From: Bremerella sp. JC817
GTDB lineage: Bacteria; Planctomycetota; Planctomycetia; Pirellulales; Pirellulaceae
DNA: 64,000 nt
Assembly (NCBI RefSeq): GCF_040718835.1
Contig: NZ_JBFEFG010000240.1
Location: 90,599-154,598, forward strand
Direction of reading: 5' to 3'
Every line of letters begins with the position of its first letter. Position 1 is the first letter of the stretch. Position numbers and translations under genes: made by a program. The notes beneath the pieces were generated by a model. It worked only from the letters and a program-made list of their open reading frames with translations, did not search any database and was not told where the DNA came from. Positions 16,757-24,713 of the stretch are shown in pieces.

Positions 16757-18529
16757 ATGAATTTGAAACCAGAAGAACTCGCCGTCGGCAAGGAAAACTT
16801 CAACGAAGCTTTGGGGGTCAACCGTCGTGACTTCCTGAAAGGCGTTGTCGCGGCTGGAGCCGTGTCGGGTGCTGGCCTGGGGGCCATGTATTTCGGCTAC
16901 TCGAAGGTCAAAGATCCGGTTCGCATCGGTGTCATCGGTACCGGTGACGAAGGTAGCGTGCTGATCGGTGCCTTGAATCCAGAATACGTCGACGTCGTCG
17001 CCATTTCGGACATTCGTCCTTACAACGTGCATCGTGCCTTCCACGGCGACCATTCGAGCCCAGCGGCCTTGGATGCTCGTAAGGGTTTGATGTCGGTCTA
17101 CGACTGGAAGACCGAAGACGAAGCCAAGAAGCACGTGAAGGTCTATGCAGACTACAAAGAACTGCTCGCCGACCCGAACGTCGAAGCCGTTATTTGTGCT
17201 CTGCCGCTGTTCATCCACAAGCAAGTCGCTATGGATGCCATGGCCGCCGGCAAGCACGTGCTGACCGAGAAGCTGATGGCCCATACGGTCATGCAGTGTA
17301 AGGAAATGGCACGTATGGCCGAGGAACAGAACCTGTACCTCGCCACCGGTCACCAACGTCATTACAGCGTGCTTTACGACAATGCAGTGAACCTGATCCA
17401 GTGGGGCGTGTTGGGTGAAATCCATCACATCCGCGCTCAGTGGCACCGTGGTAATCTGCCAGGTGGCGATAGCTGGCAACAGCCACTGCCAGGCGGCGAA
17501 AAGCTGGCCGATGGCAAGGTAGTCGACGAAATCAAGGCGAGGATGGGTGCCTACAAGAAGCGTGCTGAATCGGAAAGTGATCCAGCACTGAGAGCTCAAT
17601 ACAAGGCGTTGTTCGCCCAGTACGAAGCTTGGAACGAAGACCGCAACATCGACCCAACCAAGTACGGTTACAACGACTTCAACATCACCAACCGCCAAGG
17701 CGAAGATCGCAAGATCTCGGCGATGGAAGAACTGTGCCGTTGGCGTTTGTGGGATCGTACCGGTGGTGGTCTGATGGCCGAACTGGGGAGCCACCAGTTG
17801 GACGCCGCGTCGATCTTCATCAGTGCCCTGCGTAAGGATGGCAAGAAGGCTCATCCACTCGCCGTCAGTGCGACCGGTGGCCGTCACATCTTTGGTTACG
17901 ACCGCGATGCCGACGATCACGTCTACTGCATGTTCGAGTTCCCAGGCAGTGGCTACGACCCCGAATTCCCAGTCGGTTACTACGACAACGTCACCAACTG
18001 GCCGCCTAAGGGCAAGGGTGTTCCTTCGTACGACGAAGATCCACACAAGAAGGTTGTGGTGACCTACTCGTCCATCAACGGTAACGGCTTTGGTGGTTAC
18101 GGCGAAGTGGTCATGGGTACCAAGGGTTCGCTCGTCCTGCACAATGAAAAGGACGTCGCTCTCTATAAGAACGGCGTTTCGGCCGACACCAAGCTGAGCG
18201 TTAAGAAAGACGCTGGCGGTCCAACCATGGACACCCAGGCCAGCGGTGGTCAGACGAAGGCAGCTTCGCTCGCCAACGCTGCGACTCAGGGCCCTGTCAG
18301 CCGTGGTTACACCGAAGAGATCGAACACTGGGCTTACTGCATCCGCAACCAAGATGCCGAGAACAAGCCGAAGTGTCATCCAGAAGTTGCCATGGCCGAC
18401 GCCGTCATCGCTTTGACCGCACGTCTGGCGATTCAGCGATCGAACCAGGGCAAGGGCAGCTACGTTGCCTTCAAGGAAGAATGGTTCGACGTCCACAACG
18501 ACGCGACGCCAGAGCAAGATCTGGCTTAA
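16757..18529 (+). CDS. TAT-exported Gfo/Idh/MocA family oxidoreductase
   Basis: The 590-residue protein has a twin-arginine signal (VNRRDFLKGVVAAGAVSGAG, residues about 19-40). A Rossmann domain follows (RIGVIGTGDEGSVLIGAL) with the EKP-type site as TEKLMAHTVMQ in the nucleotide-binding half. A long substrate domain carries LMAELGSHQLDAASIFI, the conserved His region. It is longer than the usual 350-450 residues. Family members use NAD(P) with sugars or related polyols; folding with cofactor before export fits TAT. AGGTGGAG precedes the ATG. It is coupled to the DoxX-like gene upstream, and a terminator follows. Confidence 0.92.
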   Translation: MNLKPEELAVGKENFNEALGVNRRDFLKGVVAAGAVSGAGLGAMYFGYSKVKDPVRIGVIGTGDEGSVLIGALNPEYVDVVAISDIRPYNVHRAFHGDHSSPAALDARKGLMSVYDWKTEDEAKKHVKVYADYKELLADPNVEAVICALPLFIHKQVAMDAMAAGKHVLTEKLMAHTVMQCKEMARMAEEQNLYLATGHQRHYSVLYDNAVNLIQWGVLGEIHHIRAQWHRGNLPGGDSWQQPLPGGEKLADGKVVDEIKARMGAYKKRAESESDPALRAQYKALFAQYEAWNEDRNIDPTKYGYNDFNITNRQGEDRKISAMEELCRWRLWDRTGGGLMAELGSHQLDAASIFISALRKDGKKAHPLAVSATGGRHIFGYDRDADDHVYCMFEFPGSGYDPEFPVGYYDNVTNWPPKGKGVPSYDEDPHKKVVVTYSSINGNGFGGYGEVVMGTKGSLVLHNEKDVALYKNGVSADTKLSVKKDAGGPTMDTQASGGQTKAASLANAATQGPVSRGYTEEIEHWAYCIRNQDAENKPKCHPEVAMADAVIALTARLAIQRSNQGKGSYVAFKEEWFDVHNDATPEQDLA

Positions 18530-18560
18530 TTGCCATCGCTTCCCAAGCTTAAAAAAAACG

Positions 18561-18596
18561 AAAAGGCTCAGTGAATTACTAACTGGGCCTTTTTTC
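18561..18596 (+). terminator. Terminator after the DoxX/oxidoreductase unit
   Basis: A 12-bp stem (18561-18572 with 18582-18593, containing a G-T pair) is followed by a T-tract at 18589-18595, 31 nt after the oxidoreductase stop. Confidence 0.85.
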
Positions 18597-18691
18597 ATGG
18601 ATGGGTCGCGACGCACGGTTGCGACCGGTCCAGCGGCGGTTTAAATTCCGCTTCTGCGAATTCTTTTACCCTGCCTTGAAGGAGATTGACT

Positions 18692-19537
18692 GTGGAACCA
18701 TGGGCCATTGGCGTATTCGCCAGTATCGATGCCGGACTTGGAGTAAACCTGGATGTGGCCCAGGAGTTGGGTATCAAAACGATCCAACTGCACGCTCCCC
18801 ATCAATCGTCGCGTACCCAGGAAAAGGTCGACGCCTTCAAGGCTCGCTTGAATGAACTCGGCATCACGCCAACGGTCGTCTTCGGCGGCTTCGACGGCGA
18901 AAGCTACGCCGACATTCCTACCACGCAAAAGACGGTTGGCCTGGTGCCTCCAGAAACGCGTGCGGCTCGTGTCGCCGAGATGAAAGAGATCGCCGATTTC
19001 GCCAATATGCTCGGCTGCAAGTGCGTTGGCCTGCACATCGGTTTCATCCCGCACGACACCAGCGATCCACAGTACGGCGAAGTTGTCGCGGTGGCTCAAG
19101 AGCTGTGTGATTACTCGGCCAAGATGGGCCAGAATGTTCACCTGGAAACCGGACAGGAATCTGCCGATGGCCTGCTGCAGTTCATCGGTGATGTTGGTCG
19201 TGAGAACCTGAAGGTCAACTTCGACCCTGCCAACATGATTCTGTACGGGACCGGCGAGCCGATCGAAGCGGTTAAGAAGGTTGGTAAGTACCTCGGCAGT
19301 GTGCACTGCAAAGACGCCAAGTGGGCCGCCAACCCAGGCCAGGAATGGGGCCAGGAAGTGCCTCTGGGCGAAGGGGACGTTGGAATGGAAGATTATCTGC
19401 GTGCCCTGAAAGAAGTCGGCTACGATGGTCCTCTGACGATTGAACGCGAGATCCCACAGGAACCGGAGCGTCAAAAAAGCGAAGTCGGCCAGGCCGTCAC
19501 TTTGCTCACCGGTCTGAAGACGAAGATCCTCGGCTAA
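18692..19537 (+). CDS. Sugar phosphate isomerase/epimerase-like TIM barrel
   Basis: The 281-residue protein fits the xylose-isomerase-like TIM-barrel family (IolE/UlaE type). It has a metal-ligand series along the barrel: LHIGF, VHLETGQE, NFDPANMILYG, SVHCKDAKW and LTIEREI at the end, which together place the Glu, Asp, His and Glu ligands expected. It probably isomerises or epimerises a sugar derivative, consistent with the sugar-type oxidoreductase just upstream, although a terminator separates them. The GTG at 18692 lies 7 nt after AAGGAG; the TTG at 18686 is too close to that site. Confidence 0.88.
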   Translation: MEPWAIGVFASIDAGLGVNLDVAQELGIKTIQLHAPHQSSRTQEKVDAFKARLNELGITPTVVFGGFDGESYADIPTTQKTVGLVPPETRAARVAEMKEIADFANMLGCKCVGLHIGFIPHDTSDPQYGEVVAVAQELCDYSAKMGQNVHLETGQESADGLLQFIGDVGRENLKVNFDPANMILYGTGEPIEAVKKVGKYLGSVHCKDAKWAANPGQEWGQEVPLGEGDVGMEDYLRALKEVGYDGPLTIEREIPQEPERQKSEVGQAVTLLTGLKTKILG

Positions 19538-19850
19538 TCGAGTTGGCCTGTTTGGCAGGCCGTGGTCGCAAAAACCAGATCAAAATTAAAAGCGGGATCA
19601 CAATGATCGCCGCTTTTTTTAATACCAAGATGGCCAGCACCGAGCCGATGCCGATGGTCGCCAACCAGATCGGCAGCTTGCTGATTTGTGGGAACGCCAG
19701 CCAGACGACCGCCATCACCACGCCAATCCGCAGCAGAGCGGCCTGAAACGGTCCCAGATTCGACGTTTCGCCTCCCAAGAGCCACATTCCGCCCGCCAGC
19801 CCTAGCGTCAACAGCGCGACGATACCGATTTGTGATCGTTTCGAGAGCAT
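19506..19850 (-). CDS. Small membrane protein, overlapping its convergent neighbour
   Basis: The 114-residue product has about three hydrophobic segments (IGIVALLTLGLAGGMWLL, LLRIGVVMAVVWLAF, and LATIGIGSVLAILVL followed by AIIVIPLLILIWFL) and a basic tail. No family is recognised. Its last 32 bases overlap the 3' end of the isomerase-like gene on the other strand, and that gene's terminator hairpin lies inside it. I see no good ribosome binding site before the ATG. The clean helix pattern argues that it is real. Confidence 0.65.
   Translation of the reverse strand: MLSKRSQIGIVALLTLGLAGGMWLLGGETSNLGPFQAALLRIGVVMAVVWLAFPQISKLPIWLATIGIGSVLAILVLKKAAIIVIPLLILIWFLRPRPAKQANSISRGSSSSDR
19588..19620 (+). 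terminator. Terminator of the isomerase-like gene, inside the antisense membrane gene
   Basis: The stem AAAAGCGGGATC pairs with GATC-G-CCGCTTTT, with one bulged G, and ends in a run of T (19588-19599 with 19605-19617). It lies about 50 nt after the plus-strand stop codon and within the coding region of the minus-strand membrane protein. Confidence 0.7.
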
Positions 19851-19913
19851 GGGGCCAGTGCGGATTCAGGGAGGAAGAACGAGGCGGGGTGGCGTAGCTC
19901 GATCGCCGGGCGG

Positions 19914-21872
19914 TTAGATACGATCGAGCGTGTTCAGCCAGTTGGCCAGCATCTTGATTTCGGCCGGCGAGAGCTTGGTAGCTTCTTTGCTGGTCAGTTC
20001 TGACTCGATGACCGGGTACTTCATCTTCTGCAGAGCTTCGACTTGGCTCTTCAAGGCCTTGGCAGAATCAGATTCGGCTGCTGCCATGAAGACGATTTCC
20101 AGTTGGTCGAGCGGTTCGTTGTCTGGAATGTTGGTGCCGCGTGGAATGCCAGCTTCGATGGCGACCGAACCGTTCTGCACGTCGCGGTTCTCGAAGCCAT
20201 GAATCAGGGCCAAGGCCCCGCCGGACTTGCCACCCAGAACAATCGTGCGGTTGGCGTCGATTGGGTAGTTGTCTCGCACCCGATCAATCATCTTGCGAAC
20301 AACCGAAGCTTCCGGGCGCGTCCAACGCGAGTCGTTGGCAGGCGAAACCTCGAGGACGGCGAAACCAAACGCCTCGGCTTCTTCCTTCCAACTGTCTCGC
20401 TGCGGCTCGAATTTGAACTCGGCATCGTTCAGCAGCACAACCAGGCCTAGCGAAGGGAGCTTCTTGGCGATCTCAGGCACAAATAGCTTGGCGGCATTCT
20501 TTTCTTCGGCGAGTTGGAATTCGCTTTCCCCGGTGACCACCCCTTCCTGGGCCTCGGCATCTGCGGCGGCCGTTTGGGGCGGAGCGTCGCTTAAGAATTT
20601 CGACGGCACACTCTTGGGAGTCACCTCGATTGTTTCTTCCTTGCCATCCCGCAGAACGACCAACTCGTGGGCGACTTCGGGTTCGGCCGTGGCGACTGCC
20701 GTCCGAAGCGAGAGTGGTGTCGAGATCTCGGCATCGTCGTACTTCACAATCTGATCGCCAGCCTTCAGTCCGGCGGTCGCTGCTGCCGTGTCGCCGAACA
20801 CATGGTAAACGATGGCAACGTCACTTTGATTGCGATCGAGCAGCACACCTAGCAGCGGGCGATCGTAGGGAATCAGTTCGGCTGCCAAGGTCACGCTCAG
20901 GTCGAGCGTTTCTTCGCCACGTTTCACTTTGAAGTCGATCGTATCGCCTGCATACGCTACGCCCAGAATGTGTTTCAGTTGAGCCTGACGTTCGATTGGA
21001 AGGCCGTTCGCACCGACCAGAATGTCTTTCTCTTGAATACCAGCGACCTGAGCAGGGCTGTTGTAGCGAACCGCCGCGATCTCGGCCTGATCGGCGACGA
21101 TGTCGTTCCCTTTCAGGTTGATCCCCAGCAGGCCTGGTTTCAGGTCGGTGCCTTCTTTCAGCGTGTCGACACGCTGCAGAATTTCGGCCAGCGGGACCGC
21201 AAAGCCAATCCCGGAGTCGTACCATTCTGCGCCGCCAGTGGTGCCAGGATCTTGCGGGGAAAGAGGCGTCAGGATACCGATCACGTGGCCATGAATATCG
21301 ATCAGCGGACCGCCATAGTTATTCGGCGAGATTTTGGCATCGGTCTGCACCGCCTTGCCCCACACGCGATGGGTGGCGCTGACGATCCCGACCGAGACCG
21401 AGGGAGAATCGGCGGCGAACGTTTTGCCTAAAGCAATCGCCCATTGCCCTGGCCGCAACTCGGTACGTTCGGTCGTTTCAGGCACTGGCAGTTCCATTTC
21501 GGTCTCGACCTTTAGCAAGGCGAGGTTCCGACTGGTGTCTTTTGCGATCAGTTTCGCGGCGACGCGTTTGCCATTGGGCAACGTCACCAGGATGCCGCTG
21601 GGCTGCTGGATGAACCCGATGTAGCTCGAAATGATAAAGCCGTCGGGCGAGATGATCGTGCCGCTGGTTCGGCTGGCACCTTCCAGCGGTCCGCCACCTT
21701 CGACCAGGCCGCCAACCGTTTCGATCTGGACGACGCTATCGGCGACCTTATCGACGGCGTTTTTAATGGCGACCTGTTCCGCGACATTCACTTCCTGAGC
21801 GGACAGCGGAGCGAGAACCAGGCAAACGCTTTGCACGATTGCGAGTGTCAGGATGGAGAGCGACTTCGACAT
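19914..21872 (-). CDS. HtrA-fold pseudoprotease with two PDZ domains and an alpha/beta-hydrolase-like C-terminus
   Basis: The 652-residue protein has a signal peptide (cleavage near LSAQEV). A trypsin-like fold spans about residues 30-230, two PDZ domains about 240-330 and 335-420, and a C-terminal domain about 480-652. The three HtrA catalytic positions are all replaced: Tyr84 for His, Asn116 for Asp and Tyr186 for Ser (SPNNYGGPL). The fold around them is intact, so it is a pseudoprotease. The C-terminal domain contains VLGGKSGGALALIHG with a GxSxG-like elbow (Ser550), suggesting an alpha/beta hydrolase; its activity is untested. It is the last gene of the operon and overlaps the previous stop by 1 nt (TAATG). 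Confidence 0.88.
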   Translation of the reverse strand: MSKSLSILTLAIVQSVCLVLAPLSAQEVNVAEQVAIKNAVDKVADSVVQIETVGGLVEGGGPLEGASRTSGTIISPDGFIISSYIGFIQQPSGILVTLPNGKRVAAKLIAKDTSRNLALLKVETEMELPVPETTERTELRPGQWAIALGKTFAADSPSVSVGIVSATHRVWGKAVQTDAKISPNNYGGPLIDIHGHVIGILTPLSPQDPGTTGGAEWYDSGIGFAVPLAEILQRVDTLKEGTDLKPGLLGINLKGNDIVADQAEIAAVRYNSPAQVAGIQEKDILVGANGLPIERQAQLKHILGVAYAGDTIDFKVKRGEETLDLSVTLAAELIPYDRPLLGVLLDRNQSDVAIVYHVFGDTAAATAGLKAGDQIVKYDDAEISTPLSLRTAVATAEPEVAHELVVLRDGKEETIEVTPKSVPSKFLSDAPPQTAAADAEAQEGVVTGESEFQLAEEKNAAKLFVPEIAKKLPSLGLVVLLNDAEFKFEPQRDSWKEEAEAFGFAVLEVSPANDSRWTRPEASVVRKMIDRVRDNYPIDANRTIVLGGKSGGALALIHGFENRDVQNGSVAIEAGIPRGTNIPDNEPLDQLEIVFMAAAESDSAKALKSQVEALQKMKYPVIESELTSKEATKLSPAEIKMLANWLNTLDRI

Positions 21873-22897
21873 TATTGCAATTCGTTGAGAGTGAGTTCGA
21901 CCAGTTGTCCGTCCCGTAAAACGGTCAAAGAAACGATGTCGTCCCGATCCATGTAGCTAAGCTTTTCGATCAACGCCTTCTGGGACGGAATGAGCGTTCC
22001 ATCGGCGTACAAAATCAAGTCGTCAGGCTGCAGCTTGGCCGATTCCGCCAGCGAACCTTTCTCGATGCGTTCGACGTAAGGTGGCGTCTTGTCGAGAACA
22101 TCGGGCACCAGCACCAAACCGGCATGCTTCAAGGTGAGCGGCGTTAGCGGCTTTTCCATTTCTGGATCGACGATCGGACGCGAGCGGCCAGCCAGAAGGT
22201 CTTCGATTGGTTCGCGAAGCTGAGCAATCGGAATGGCATAGTTCAGCCAGATGTCGTTTCGCGAGCTGCGGAGTTCTTTGCCGAGCAGACCGGCGAAGTT
22301 GCCTTGTTGATCAGTCAGCACGCCACCGGCGGCACCTGGGTTGTTGACGATCGCGTCGACAATCAGCACTGGGCCATGATAGGCGGAAGGAAACGCACTG
22401 CGGCGAGCTTCCAGGGGCGTCACGGCGGAAACATAACCGCTGAGAACGCTGGCCGCTTCATCACCCGCTGCGATACCAAACAGGTTACTAAAGGAAAGGA
22501 TACGATCGCCTGCTTGCGGCGAGACCCCTTCGTCGAGGTTGAAATAAGGCAGGTTCTGGGCATCGATCTTCAGCAGGGCAATGCCGAAGCGAGGATCGGC
22601 CGCGGAAAGTTCCGCCACGAAGTGGCGGCCATCGTCGAGCACAATCGTAATGACGCTGGAATCGAGAACGTAGCTCCATGCCGTCAGGATATGTCCTTCC
22701 GGAGAAATCAGGCTGCCCGACTGATAGGACTCGAGCCCACGCAGCCCCCCTGCCCCGTAGATCTTGACGATCTTCCGCTGGACGTCCTGGGTAACCTCTC
22801 GCAAGGTCGATTCTGCGTTGAGCGAGCCAACAGGCAGTGCGACACAACAGGCCGCGACGATCAGTAGTCCCAGTTTGGCAAACGCGTTCCGTTGCAT
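21872..22897 (-). CDS. HtrA-fold pseudoprotease with C-terminal PDZ
   Basis: The 341-residue protein has a signal peptide (cleavage near LNAEST), a trypsin-like fold and a PDZ domain at about residues 250-340 (GLVLVPDVLDKTPPYVERI onward). Against the intact paralogue upstream, Ser75 stands where His should be, Gly105 where Asp should be and Ala190 where Ser should be (NNPGAAGG). It therefore cannot be a serine protease. It starts 1 nt after the intact protease's stop and shares TAATG with the next pseudoprotease, so the three are translationally coupled. It may scaffold or regulate the active enzyme; that is inference. Confidence 0.88.
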   Translation of the reverse strand: MQRNAFAKLGLLIVAACCVALPVGSLNAESTLREVTQDVQRKIVKIYGAGGLRGLESYQSGSLISPEGHILTAWSYVLDSSVITIVLDDGRHFVAELSAADPRFGIALLKIDAQNLPYFNLDEGVSPQAGDRILSFSNLFGIAAGDEAASVLSGYVSAVTPLEARRSAFPSAYHGPVLIVDAIVNNPGAAGGVLTDQQGNFAGLLGKELRSSRNDIWLNYAIPIAQLREPIEDLLAGRSRPIVDPEMEKPLTPLTLKHAGLVLVPDVLDKTPPYVERIEKGSLAESAKLQPDDLILYADGTLIPSQKALIEKLSYMDRDDIVSLTVLRDGQLVELTLNELQ

Positions 22898-22898
22898 C

Positions 22899-24698
22899 TT
22901 AGGCCCCCTTCTCGCTGGCTGGCTTGTTGTCTTTCGGGGCGACGGTCCATTTCTTGATCGTCACGATATCGAAAGGATCGTCGCCAAAGCGAACGACCAT
23001 CCGATGTGGCAACGTGTAGCCATCCGATTCGCGGTAGTCGCTGAACTCGATCTCGCACGGATCGGAGTCCGATTCCGGGAACATCTCCAGCACCATCAGT
23101 TGGCCAGTCTTCTGATCGAAGTAGGCTCGTATTTCCAACGCATCGTACAGGCCGACCAGAACATCGTACTGCACGTCGAAATCACGTCGTGGTGCGGTGC
23201 CCAGGTAATAGACTTCGCCGAAGGTCTCGAACTTTTCTTTCAGCAGACGCTTCCAGGTGTAAAGCGTCAGGAACAAACCGCCACTACCGGCAGGTTCCAG
23301 TTTCTGAGTCAGGTCGCCGGTCATTTCCAGGTTGTGATTCACCCCGGCCATCTTGCCTTCGACGGTCATCGGGCCGATGTGGATGGTGCCGCTGTCGTTA
23401 TCGACCAGCGTATATTCCATCGACCAGGTCTCGCCAGACTGGGCCCAATCGCCCAAAGCATCCAACGCCTTGCGTAATCGCTGCTGATGGGCTTCGTTGA
23501 ACTGATAGTTGGCGTAGCCCGTCTTTTCGGCGTGCAGGTGCTTCCACTCTTCAGGCGGCTTCGCTTCTTCGGTTCCAGGATGCCCGGGCGGCTTCGTCGG
23601 ACGATTTGGCTTATCGTCTCCCTCTTTCTCTTCGCCTTCCTTCGGAGCCGGAGATTCTTCCGGGCTTGGCGGAATCGGAGCGTTGCCCGACTTCTCGAGC
23701 AGTTCCCTTCTAGAGTGAACGCCTGCCAGACGAACGACCGTATCGAAGCGTTTTCCTTCGCGGCGGTACGAAAGCGGAATGCTCCAGCCTCGTGGATAGA
23801 TACCCAGGATGTTTTTGAAACCGTTGACGGTCGTGATCTCGCGATTGCCGAAGCTAACGATCTCGTCACCGTAACGGAGCCCGCGTCGATAGGCATCGGA
23901 CGAGGAAAGAATGTTCGTGACGACGACGCGGCCCTCGGTGTCGGTGCTGACGGTCGCGCCCAGCGTGGCATGGTCGACGATGCGGCCACTCTTCAAATAA
24001 CCAAGGAAGTTCATCACTTGGTTGATCGAGATGGCGTAGCCGACGCCGACGTTCACGCGGCCACGTTTTTCAAACGAACCACGGCCATTGATGCCGATGA
24101 GTTGGCCCTTGTCGTTGAACAGCGGTCCGCCAGAGTTGCCCGGATTGATGGCCGCATTGGTCTGGATACAGTCGGTGTATTCCAGCAGTGTGCCGGCCGG
24201 GTATTGGTAACGATGCACGCCCGAGACAATGCCCCAGGTCACCGTTGGCTGCAGATCAGTCGCCAGCAGAAAGGGGTTGCCGACGGCGAAGCACCAGTCG
24301 CCTGCTTGAACGGAGTTGCTATCGACGATTTCGGCTGCGGGAAAGTCGTCTCGACCGAGTAGCTTGATCACGGCAACGTCGCCGACAGGATCGACACCGA
24401 CGATCACGGCGTCGTACACCTTGCCGCCATCTTCCGGCATGCTGCACTTCATGAAGTTGCCAGCCGGATCGGCGACGTGAAAGTTGGTAACCGCATAGCC
24501 ATCGGGGCTGATGATCACGCCACTACCGCCACCTGCCGCACCTGCGAAGACCGAGATCGTCGAAGCGGAAGCTTTGGCGACGGCGTCGATACGAGCCTGT
24601 TCGGCCTTCAGGACGACGTCCATCTCGGCGGCCTCGGCATGCAGCCAAGGCAACGAAGCGAGAGTCAGGCAGATTAATAGTTGGGTAACGCGATGCAT
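22899..24698 (-). CDS. HtrA/DegP-type serine protease with intact triad and extra C-terminal domain
   Basis: The 599-residue protein has a signal peptide (cleavage near AEAAEM). A trypsin-like domain carries His74 (AVTNFHV), Asp107 (VGDVAVIKL) and Ser189 (INPGNSGGPL), all present. A PDZ-like region lies at about residues 245-320 (GATVSTDTEGRVVVTNIL). A Pro/Glu/Lys-rich linker at about 335-390 leads to a C-terminal beta-rich domain of about 200 residues that I do not recognise. It should degrade or chaperone proteins in the periplasm. It follows the NPCBM gene by 15 nt and precedes two inactive paralogues. Confidence 0.92.
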   Translation of the reverse strand: MHRVTQLLICLTLASLPWLHAEAAEMDVVLKAEQARIDAVAKASASTISVFAGAAGGGSGVIISPDGYAVTNFHVADPAGNFMKCSMPEDGGKVYDAVIVGVDPVGDVAVIKLLGRDDFPAAEIVDSNSVQAGDWCFAVGNPFLLATDLQPTVTWGIVSGVHRYQYPAGTLLEYTDCIQTNAAINPGNSGGPLFNDKGQLIGINGRGSFEKRGRVNVGVGYAISINQVMNFLGYLKSGRIVDHATLGATVSTDTEGRVVVTNILSSSDAYRRGLRYGDEIVSFGNREITTVNGFKNILGIYPRGWSIPLSYRREGKRFDTVVRLAGVHSRRELLEKSGNAPIPPSPEESPAPKEGEEKEGDDKPNRPTKPPGHPGTEEAKPPEEWKHLHAEKTGYANYQFNEAHQQRLRKALDALGDWAQSGETWSMEYTLVDNDSGTIHIGPMTVEGKMAGVNHNLEMTGDLTQKLEPAGSGGLFLTLYTWKRLLKEKFETFGEVYYLGTAPRRDFDVQYDVLVGLYDALEIRAYFDQKTGQLMVLEMFPESDSDPCEIEFSDYRESDGYTLPHRMVVRFGDDPFDIVTIKKWTVAPKDNKPASEKGA

Positions 24699-24713
24699 GC
24701 GGATTCTCTTGGA

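Noticed and set aside
16736..18616. Minus-strand ORF of 626 codons
   Set aside because: It is antisense to the TAT oxidoreductase, whose motifs are clear; the antisense frame is Val/His/Asp-rich and motif-free.
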